Shown here: positions 53,804-61,198 of the stretch, one piece after another | Position numbering within the stretch: the stretch's first letter is position 1 | Layout: every line of letters begins with the position of its first letter | Origin: Aldersonia sp. NBC_00410 | Lineage (GTDB): Bacteria; Actinomycetota; Actinomycetes; Mycobacteriales; Mycobacteriaceae | Length of the DNA stretch: 64,000 bases | Direction: 5' to 3' | NCBI RefSeq assembly: GCF_026342035.1 | Contig: NZ_JAPENM010000009.1 | Coordinates: forward strand, 1-64,000 | Program-made: the position numbers and the translations under genes | Notes under the pieces: generated by a model | What the model saw: the letters and a program-made list of their open reading frames with translations, nothing else | The model's database searches: none | What the model was told of the DNA's origin: nothing

Positions 53804-54976
53804 TCAACGTGGGTTGCTGCCGGTATCGGCGATCTGCACGTTTGGAGAATCGGGCCCATCCACCCGCGCCCACGCGGAGTCTGTCCAGTCGTCGGCGATA
53901 TAGGCCGTGTTCACGACATTCTTGCCGTAGTCGCGATATTTATCGGATTCCCGCCGCGCACCCACGGAGGCATGCACCTTCGCCGACGGTCCGGGGTGGC
54001 GAGGCGTGTTGATGGCCAGCGCCCATACCTTGTCGTTCTGGTGAATCTCAGCCACGGCAAACGTCGCCTCCACTTCGGGCAGTTGGCGAAGACTTACCGT
54101 CCGCCGCAATATGATTCCCGCATTCACAGCGCCTTGCAGCACCCACATCAGTGAAATGTCGCCGAGTCCCTTCGCTTCGAATCCACCACCGACATCGGAG
54201 TGAACACCGGCGAACCAGGCTTCCTCGATATGCGGGTTGGTGACAAGGCTCACCTTGAAGGGTCGGCGCTTTTCGTCGATGGAAACCGCGTGCCTACCTG
54301 CGAGAACACTGTCGAGACTGTTGGACTTCGGAAAGCTCAGTTCACGTCGGAAGACCCCGGGTGCGTTGACGGTGTCCCAGAGACCGATGTATTCGACAGG
54401 GACGGAATACATCGGATCTCCGGTGGTGCCCAGGTGCGCCGCACGGCAGATCGTGCTGCGAAACTCGCTGGCATCGGCCAATTTGTTCTTCCAATCGTCG
54501 TCCGGGCGCGCGTAGAGATCGATCGCGTACTGCACCAGGTTTTCCGAGGACCGACGCGGAATACCGATCGCGTCCAGCAGTCCTGCGAGCGCCCGGGCAT
54601 TGAAGGCGCCGCGGCTGAATCCGAAGATGAAGATCCTGTCGCCCGGTTCCCAGTTGTTCATCAGGAACGTATAGGCCTCGGCGAGATTGGTTTTCACGCC
54701 CAACCCGAAGGCCTTGCCGAGCATTTTGGAGGCCCACCGCCCCATCGGCGACCACGCCTTCGGCGACGAGAACGTGCCCACGCCGGGGTCGTAATACATG
54801 AGCTGTTCGCCATCCTGGTTCTCCAGGGCGCGAAAGATCTTCACGACGTTCGTGTTGCCATGGGCCTTGATCTGGTTGTCGGTGCCGTCGAAGCACAACA
54901 CGATGTTCTTCGATTTCACGGTGTTCGTGGACGGTCCGACGGACGACCCGTTCGCGGATCCGTTGGGAGTGGTCAT
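53804..54976 (-). CDS. DUF2235 alpha/beta-hydrolase
   Basis: 390 residues from the ATG at 54976. DUF2235 features: NIVLCFDGTDNQIKAHGNTN at the N-terminus, nucleophile FIFGFSRGAFNARALAG, VEYIGLWDTVNAPG (Asp) and WFAGVHSDVGGGF (His). In Gram-negative bacteria this domain occurs in Tle1 phospholipase effectors. Here no secretion signal or T6SS gene is seen, so it is probably a cytoplasmic lipase/esterase-like protein of unknown role. It lies 61 bases downstream of a membrane protein gene. Confidence 0.85.
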   Translation of the reverse strand: MTTPNGSANGSSVGPSTNTVKSKNIVLCFDGTDNQIKAHGNTNVVKIFRALENQDGEQLMYYDPGVGTFSSPKAWSPMGRWASKMLGKAFGLGVKTNLAEAYTFLMNNWEPGDRIFIFGFSRGAFNARALAGLLDAIGIPRRSSENLVQYAIDLYARPDDDWKNKLADASEFRSTICRAAHLGTTGDPMYSVPVEYIGLWDTVNAPGVFRRELSFPKSNSLDSVLAGRHAVSIDEKRRPFKVSLVTNPHIEEAWFAGVHSDVGGGFEAKGLGDISLMWVLQGAVNAGIILRRTVSLRQLPEVEATFAVAEIHQNDKVWALAINTPRHPGPSAKVHASVGARRESDKYRDYGKNVVNTAYIADDWTDSAWARVDGPDSPNVQIADTGSNPR

Positions 54977-55037
54977 GAGTGCGCGACTCCTTGCCGTTCG
55001 ATTGGTCGGAGGGTGTTGCAGTACTCGAGTGACAAAG

Positions 55038-55532
55038 CTAGATCGACATTCCGGGTTCACCACTAGGACTGTCAGGTTGACCCGGCGAGAGTTCTGCTGT
55101 CACGCCGGACCGTGCGATCAGCGCGGACACGACGGCGACCGAGGCAACTACCAGACTGACGAGCGACGCGTTCTGGGCTTCGTTCACCTGCCACCAACTG
55201 AAGCCGATGCCCAAGGACAGTGTCGTCGACGCGAAGGCGGTCACTGTGCCCGCGACTGCGACCGGCTGCTTCTTCGTGCCGGGGCGGTAGTGCGCAGTCA
55301 CGGCCGCTACGAGAGCCCAGAATGTGGCTGCCTCGGTAGCGACAACCGTGTGCTGTGCGGGTGACCACGCCACCCACTCGAAACTCGTCGCCAAGCCGAA
55401 TACCGCCGCCGTCAAACCCGCGAGGCCGCCAAGGATCGCCGGGCCGCGGGTCGACAGAACCTCAACAATCGTTGCCAAGACGGAGTTCGGGAATGGCAGG
55501 CCCGCGACACGGTGGTCATCGATTGCCGTCAT
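55038..55532 (-). CDS. Four-helix membrane protein, unknown
   Basis: 164 residues. Helices at about 30-47, 64-84, 92-112 and 122-142; the C-terminal tail is Pro/Ser-rich. No family recognised. It lies upstream of the DUF2235 gene on the same strand with a 61-base gap, so the two are probably co-expressed. A partner or immunity role is only a guess. Confidence 0.7.
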   Translation of the reverse strand: MTAIDDHRVAGLPFPNSVLATIVEVLSTRGPAILGGLAGLTAAVFGLATSFEWVAWSPAQHTVVATEAATFWALVAAVTAHYRPGTKKQPVAVAGTVTAFASTTLSLGIGFSWWQVNEAQNASLVSLVVASVAVVSALIARSGVTAELSPGQPDSPSGEPGMSI

Positions 55533-55871
55533 TTCCCATCGCCCCCTTTCAGCCTGTGCCGGGACGGGGAGGGCATGGGCCCGGCTGTGCGTAACCGAAC
55601 CGTAAGCCGGTATATCGCCGACGGCGCGAGTAGTGCGCTACTCGATTCCGACCGCGGGTACCAACGCCGAAGAATTCGCATGCGAGCATGCTCGCGGACT
55701 CGGCCGAGCAGGTTCACCTGCCCGGTTCCGTCCGGACCGGAAGGCTCATTTACACCATCTGACCTGCGATAAACCGACAATCGGACAGGCGCGAGGTCAC
55801 CACCGGGTGCGACTGTGGTTCCGGTGCCGAACACGGCGCACAACCGCAGAAAACCCGAGAGGAACACTCAC
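55533..55871. other. Non-coding leader region
   Basis: No gene is seen in 339 bases on either strand. It must hold the leftward promoter for the membrane protein gene and the rightward promoter and leader of the 33-residue gene at 55872. A TTTACA at 55749-55754 may be a -35 element, but no matching -10 is clear. Confidence 0.45.
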
Positions 55872-55973
55872 ATGTTGTCCGGACTCACCCAGTTCTTCAA
55901 CGACTTCTACGCCATCGGCGGCGACCTGCTCTCGATCAGCGACCTGTTCTCGATCGCCATCTCGCTCGGCTGA
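55872..55973 (+). CDS. 33-residue amphipathic acidic peptide, novel small gene
   Basis: ATG 55872 to TGA 55973. The Shine-Dalgarno AGAGGA stands nine bases before the start and a strong terminator follows 13 bases after the stop. The peptide starts MLSGLTQFFNDFY and ends FSIAISLG. It has only acidic charges (Asp), no Lys, Arg or Cys, and alternates hydrophobic and small/polar residues, so it can form an amphipathic helix. Size and character recall the PorA/PorH outer-membrane porin peptides of Corynebacterium, which also lack signal peptides, but I see no clear sequence match. It could instead be a membrane-active toxin or regulator. Confidence 0.6.
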   Translation: MLSGLTQFFNDFYAIGGDLLSISDLFSIAISLG

Positions 55974-55986
55974 GCGATCCGAACAG

Positions 55987-56025
55987 AAAGCCCGCATGGT
56001 GGTCGCAATCCACCATGCGGGCTTT
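55987..56025. terminator. Strong bidirectional terminator
   Basis: AAAGCCCGCATGGTGG (55987-56002), a 7-base loop, and its exact complement (56010-56025): a 16-bp perfect stem with A-run and T-run flanks in both directions. It ends the 33-residue gene on the plus strand and the large NTPase gene on the minus strand. Confidence 0.9.
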
Positions 56026-56057
56026 CCGCTGCATCAGCTGTCAGGGGGTGACACCGA

Positions 56058-59000
56058 TCAGGTGGCGCAGCCCGCGGCAGCCTCGTCGCTCCACTGCGCC
56101 AAATCGCCCTCGAGCTCGGTGCCGTGACTCGCGACGCACACCCGATCCGCCGCCGCGTCGACATCGGTCGTCCACCAGCCGAGGACACCGTTCTCGCCGC
56201 CACCGCCGAGTGCACCCGTCGGGCTGAACGCGACCCGCCAGCGGACGACTCCGAGCGGGACGAGCGTCTCGCCGAGCGCGCTCGGCGCGGACGGATCATC
56301 CAACGCCCAGAGCCGAACGGTCTGATCGTCCGCGCCCGTGGCGAGCAACCGGGACGTCGGATCGAAGCTCACCGAGCGCACGGTGCTCGAGTGCCCATGC
56401 AACTCGGACACCTCCTCGACGTCGTCGCCCGAGATCCGCATGATGCGGACGATCTGGTCGTCGCCGCCTGCGGCAAGCAGTGTGCCGTCGGCGCTGATCG
56501 ACAGGGAGTTGACCGGTCCACCCTGCTCGGCGACCACTGCCGAAGTCGGCGAACCCCCGGTGAGATCCCACCGGTGCAGCCTGCGATCGGCCGCTGCCGC
56601 GTACAGGCGCGATCCGTCGGGGCTGAACGCCACGGCGTTCACCCATCCAGCGGGCCCGGTGAGTGGTTCGGGGCGGGCAACGGGATGCGCGCGGTCGGCG
56701 AGGTCCCACAACTGGACGCTGCTGTCGTCGGCAGCAGTGGCCAACAACCTGGAGTCCGGTGAAAACACGATCTCGTGTGCGTACCTGGAGCCGGGGATGA
56801 CCACGCTCGTGAGGAACCGGGGCGCGGCGGGCACGGTGGTGTCGAACAGCTGTACATCGCCGGATTCCAGAAACGTCACCGCCAGCGTTCGGCCATCCGG
56901 CGCGAGGGCAACGTTCTCGACGCGAAGATCGTCGGCGAGCGGGGTGACCGACGAAACTGGTTCCGGCGCCGGACCACCGGTCCGCCAGAGCAGCACCTGC
57001 CCGTCCCACGATCCGGTCGCCATCAGGTCGCCGGACGCATCGAAGCTCGGCGCCTGCACACGTCTCGTGTGGCTGGTGACCACTGCCGGCGACAGGGACC
57101 AGACCTGCAGGTTGCCGGCCTGTCCGCCGGTGAGTACCCGGTGATCGTCGAGGAAGGACACCGTCGTGAGGCCGCCGCGGCTGCCGGTCATCCGCTGTCC
57201 CAACTGAACCGGAGTGCGGGGATCCGCGACGTTCCACAACTTGACCGCGCCATCCCACGCCGCCGTGGCCAGCGTCTTGCCGTCCGACGCGAAGCTCAGC
57301 GACCACAGTGCCGCCGCGTGCGCATCGATTGCCGGGCCGAGTGCGACGACGTTGTCTCGGTCGCGCATCGACCACAACCGGAAGGTCTGGTCGTCGCTAC
57401 CGGTGGCCAGCGTTGCCCCGTCCGGGCTGAACGCGGCCGAGTGGACGGTCAGCGACTGACCGGTCAGCGGTGCACCGAGCTGCCTCGCCGCGTTCGGATC
57501 CGCGACGTCCCACACCCTGGCGGTGCGGTCATCGCTGCCGCTCACCAGGGTGTTCCCGTCGGGGCTGAACGCCACCGTGCGGACGGCGCCGTCGTGACCC
57601 GTCAGGACGCGGGTCATGCCGGTCACCAGGTCGTGCAAGCGAACCAGGTGGTCGTCACCCGCGGTCGCGATCCAGCGGCCGTCGGCGCGTGTCGCGAGCG
57701 AGTAGACCGCGCCCCGGCCGCCGAGCTCGATGTCCGGGCCGCGGACCGGGTGATTTGCGTCGGAAACGTCCCAGCGCTGGACGCGGCCCGAGCCGCCGGT
57801 GGCGAAGAGCGTGTTCCCATCGGGCGAGAACGCGACCGAGGCGACCCACGACTCGGTGTCCAGCGGTACCCCGAGCGGCACGAGTCCCGCAGCGTCGTCG
57901 CGGCGCCAGAGGCGAACCGTGTTGTCGTAGCCACCCGAAGCGACGAGCCCCGTCGACGACTGCCCACTCGAGGATTGGGCGGTCCCGTAGACGGCACCTC
58001 GGTGCGCCGGCACCGTTGCGGCGAGCGGCGCGGACTGCGACGCGAGCACCAGCCCGCGCGCCTGCGGATCATCCGGACGTTCGGATTCGGCGGCGAGCGC
58101 GAGGCGGGCGGACTCGGTCGGGTTCACGGATTGGTCGTACCTGGCCGCGGAAATCAGCGCCGCGTGCTCGGCGTCGGCGCGTGCGCGCTCGGCACGTTGG
58201 CTTTGGCGCATCGACACGACCGCCAGCACCGAGGTCGCGACTGCCGCGAGGACCAGCACCAGCACGAGAACGCGCTTCACCGTGCTCTGGCGCCTGCGGA
58301 CCTCTTCCCCAGCGGCGATGAACTCGACACCCAACGGCGAGAGGGCGCCGGGGGTGCGGGCGCGCAGATCGCTCGCGACCGCAAGGCGGGTGCCCTGGTA
58401 GAGCAGCGCACGGTCCCGACCGGACGCGGTCCACTCCTCGACGTCGGTCTGGATTCGATGGCGGGTGATCGCGTCCTCACGGTCGTCCTCGACCCAGACG
58501 GCGAGGCGCGGCCACGCGCCGATCACCGCGTCGTGCGCCAGCGACGTCCCGTGTGCATCCTGGGTGATGATCCGGGCCTCGGCCAGCGCGTTCAGCACGG
58601 CGTCGGCCGACGCCCGATCGGGACAACGCCGGACCAGCGCGTCACGATCGACGTGGCGCCCGACCGCGGAACCGTCCGGCACGGGGATGACCAACTCCAG
58701 CAGGACGGTGCGGGCAATGTCGCGCTCCTGCGGGCCGAACGACTCCCACTGCCGCTCGGCGCTGGTGGCGATCGCACCCCGGACGCCGCCGGCCTGCTCG
58801 TATGCGCCGACGCTCAGCACATTGCCGTCGCGGGCCTGCCAGGTGCTGCGCAGGGCGTGCGCGAGGAGCGGAAACGTTCCGGCCGGGATCACCCCGCGCG
58901 TACCGGTGCTGCGGACGCCGAGATCGGCGAGCATCAGCTCCACGAGGCCGTCACCGACGGTCAGACCCATCTTCTTCGCCGGTTCGACGATCGCCGCTGT

Positions 59001-59906
59001 CAGTTCGGCGGCCGTCGGTGGCCCCAGCAGCATCTGATTGCTCTCGAGCGCGGTTGCCAGCGCCGGATGCCGTGCCGCTTGGGTGTAGAAGTCGGCCCGC
59101 AGCGCAACGACCACACCCGCGCAGCGGCCGGGTTCGACCGGGCCGACGGAGGTCATGCCAGCGACGACCGCGAGGTACCGCTCGGCGTAGTCGTCGTCGA
59201 ACGGAGCCAGGAACAGCTCCTCGAGTTGGTCGACAGCCAACACGAACGGCCGCGACTCGGATGCGCGGTCGTGCGTCCACGACGCGATCTCATCGGCCTC
59301 GACTGCCGCCGGCGTCACCAGCAGCACGTCGATGTCGTCGCTGAGCCGCGCCGCGAACCCCGCCTGCAGCATCGATGATTTGCCCACGCCCGAATCGCCG
59401 ACGAGGACGAGCAACTCGCCGCTTCCGAGTCCACTGTTGAACCTGGCCAGCATCGTTTCGGTCTGGCTGTCCCGACCCGCGAAGCACTCCGCATCGTCGA
59501 TGGTGAGCGCGGCCAGACCGGGGTAAGGACAGACCGCAGGCCCGGCAGGTTCGGCGCAGGCGCGTTCCTGCTGCGCTCTCGACCACAGCTTGCGCCACGC
59601 CGGCATCGAATAGAGCCCCGGCAGCGTGGGTTCCGGGCGGTTGCGCCCTGCGGCCGGGACGAGAACGCTCAGGACCGCAGCCAATCCGTCGAACTTCGCG
59701 GGCACGCTGCGCCCACCTCGCCAGTCCGAGATGCGCTGGGCACTGACCTCACGACCACGCGGGTTCCGGGCCCGCAACTCCCGGGTGGCCCGAGCACTGA
59801 CCGCCTTCAGCGGTGGGGACCCGGCATCGGAATAGAGGACGCCGAGCCGGTATGCCAGCTCGGCACGTAAGGGGGAGCTCAACGTCCTCAACTCTCGTCC
59901 CGGCAC
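56058..59906 (-). CDS. nSTAND-type NTPase with WD40 propeller(s)
   Basis: 1282 residues from the GTG at 59906 (an ATG three bases up is out of frame). An N-terminal helix-turn-helix-like region (about 12-85, RGREVSAQRISDWRGGRSVPAKFDGLAAVL) precedes a STAND NTPase: AECFAGRD, Walker A GDSGVGKS (170-177), Walker B LAVDQLEELF (about 225-230), then helical domains. One transmembrane helix (about 545-564) is followed by about 14 WD40 repeats (VAFSPDGNTL, GSDDRTARVWDV and similar) to the C-terminus. STAND-WD40 proteins are sensors that oligomerise on ligand binding; some act in defence. The trigger and output are unknown. Confidence 0.85.
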   Translation of the reverse strand: MPGRELRTLSSPLRAELAYRLGVLYSDAGSPPLKAVSARATRELRARNPRGREVSAQRISDWRGGRSVPAKFDGLAAVLSVLVPAAGRNRPEPTLPGLYSMPAWRKLWSRAQQERACAEPAGPAVCPYPGLAALTIDDAECFAGRDSQTETMLARFNSGLGSGELLVLVGDSGVGKSSMLQAGFAARLSDDIDVLLVTPAAVEADEIASWTHDRASESRPFVLAVDQLEELFLAPFDDDYAERYLAVVAGMTSVGPVEPGRCAGVVVALRADFYTQAARHPALATALESNQMLLGPPTAAELTAAIVEPAKKMGLTVGDGLVELMLADLGVRSTGTRGVIPAGTFPLLAHALRSTWQARDGNVLSVGAYEQAGGVRGAIATSAERQWESFGPQERDIARTVLLELVIPVPDGSAVGRHVDRDALVRRCPDRASADAVLNALAEARIITQDAHGTSLAHDAVIGAWPRLAVWVEDDREDAITRHRIQTDVEEWTASGRDRALLYQGTRLAVASDLRARTPGALSPLGVEFIAAGEEVRRRQSTVKRVLVLVLVLAAVATSVLAVVSMRQSQRAERARADAEHAALISAARYDQSVNPTESARLALAAESERPDDPQARGLVLASQSAPLAATVPAHRGAVYGTAQSSSGQSSTGLVASGGYDNTVRLWRRDDAAGLVPLGVPLDTESWVASVAFSPDGNTLFATGGSGRVQRWDVSDANHPVRGPDIELGGRGAVYSLATRADGRWIATAGDDHLVRLHDLVTGMTRVLTGHDGAVRTVAFSPDGNTLVSGSDDRTARVWDVADPNAARQLGAPLTGQSLTVHSAAFSPDGATLATGSDDQTFRLWSMRDRDNVVALGPAIDAHAAALWSLSFASDGKTLATAAWDGAVKLWNVADPRTPVQLGQRMTGSRGGLTTVSFLDDHRVLTGGQAGNLQVWSLSPAVVTSHTRRVQAPSFDASGDLMATGSWDGQVLLWRTGGPAPEPVSSVTPLADDLRVENVALAPDGRTLAVTFLESGDVQLFDTTVPAAPRFLTSVVIPGSRYAHEIVFSPDSRLLATAADDSSVQLWDLADRAHPVARPEPLTGPAGWVNAVAFSPDGSRLYAAAADRRLHRWDLTGGSPTSAVVAEQGGPVNSLSISADGTLLAAGGDDQIVRIMRISGDDVEEVSELHGHSSTVRSVSFDPTSRLLATGADDQTVRLWALDDPSAPSALGETLVPLGVVRWRVAFSPTGALGGGGENGVLGWWTTDVDAAADRVCVASHGTELEGDLAQWSDEAAAGCAT

Positions 59907-59983
59907 CGCATGACCGGGCGGCGCTCCACAATCGACGCTACGGATACCCGTCCGGCGCGGGCTTGCACGATGGCGCAGACCAC

Positions 59984-60474
59984 ATGTCGGACACCTCACA
60001 GAACTGCACCACAATCGTGGATCTCACACTTGCCCGCACCGATCCATTGGTCGCGGCAATCTTGGCGACGACCTCACGCAGCCGCGAGGATGGCTACGTG
60101 GATGAGCGGACGGAATTGGTCGGTGGCATCGATAAGCGTGACATCCACATTGTGGACTATGACCCGACCTGGCCGGAGCGGTTCAACCGTGAGCGCATAC
60201 GTATCGCCGAGGCGCTCGGTGATACCGCCTGCCGCATCGATCACATCGGATCGACCTCCGTACCCGATCTGGCCGCGAAGCCAATAGTCGACATCGAATG
60301 AGCGTGCCGGACGTCGAGGACGAGCGGGCGTATCTCGGCCCACTGCTCGACGCGGGTTACCAGCTGCGGGTGCGCGAACCGGGGCATCGAATGGTCCGGA
60401 CGTCCGAGCTGGATGTGCACGTCCACGTGTGCACTGTCGGCAGCGATTGGGAACGACGTCACCTGCTCGGATAG
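59984..60474 (+). pseudogene. GrpB-family protein, frameshifted and truncated
   Basis: The first part from ATG 59984 ends at TGA 60299 after IHIVDYDPTWPERFNRERIRIAEALG and HIGSTSVPDLAAKPIVDIE. The family continues at once in another frame (SVPDVEDERAYLGPLLDAGY, REPGHRMVRTSELDVHVHVC, SDWERRHLL), which ends at 60474 before the normal C-terminus. One inserted or lost base and a 3' truncation explain it. It is divergent from the NTPase gene. Confidence 0.8.
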
Positions 60475-60514
60475 GTACACGTCCGGCGCGAGCCTGGACG
60501 ATGGCGGCAACCAA

Positions 60515-61198
60515 TCACTTTCTGCCCGCTCGCAGTTCGGTCGGCCAGCACGCCCGCCAGACCCCAGCATCGAGCGACTTTCGTTCACCCCGAACGCTTT
60601 CCGCATGATCCTCGGCGGCACGCACCCGCTGCGCGAAAGACAGCACCGCGGTACGCAGCTGCTGCTCGGCGCTACCCGGGCCGCCGATGCGCACGACTCG
60701 CAACTCGTCGGGCACCAGATCGTCGGGCAGACCCGCGGTCGCGCTACGGCCGAGCACCTTCTCGGCGAGCGCGAGCGCCGGCAGGTCCATGGCGATGCCG
60801 TCCAGGCAGGATCGGCGCGCCTTCTCCGCGGCCTTGCGCTGTTCCCACGCCCGTTCCTGCGCGGCGATGTCGATCGGGCCGGTCAGATCGTCGCCAAGAT
60901 GTGGGCTGCGGTGCACCAACTTCGCGACCAGCGTGGCGGCCACGTCGTCGACCGTGAACGGCCGATCCGAGTCCTGCGCGATCCGAGCGTGGAACAGCAC
61001 CTGCAGCAACAGGTCGCCTAGTTCCTCCTTGATCGCCTCCGGATCCGCCGAACCGATCGCGTCGAGCAGCTCGTAGGTCTCCTCGAGCAGATAGGGCCGC
61101 AGCGAATCGTGCGTCTGCGTCACTTCCCAGCCGCCGAGGCGCCACAGCCGGTCCATCAGCTCGACCGCCTCGACCAGGCCCTCCCCCTGGTCGGTCAC
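60515..61198 (-). CDS. mazG: MazG nucleotide pyrophosphohydrolase
   Basis: 227 residues from GTG 61198, overlapping the mfd stop as GTGA. MazG motifs: [34 protein letters not shown] (with the EExxE-type acids), [19 protein letters not shown] and RSPHLGD. It hydrolyses abnormal or excess NTPs to NMPs. The order mfd-mazG is as in M. tuberculosis Rv1020-Rv1021. Confidence 0.93.
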   Translation of the reverse strand: MTDQGEGLVEAVELMDRLWRLGGWEVTQTHDSLRPYLLEETYELLDAIGSADPEAIKEELGDLLLQVLFHARIAQDSDRPFTVDDVAATLVAKLVHRSPHLGDDLTGPIDIAAQERAWEQRKAAEKARRSCLDGIAMDLPALALAEKVLGRSATAGLPDDLVPDELRVVRIGGPGSAEQQLRTAVLSFAQRVRAAEDHAESVRGERKSLDAGVWRACWPTELRAGRK

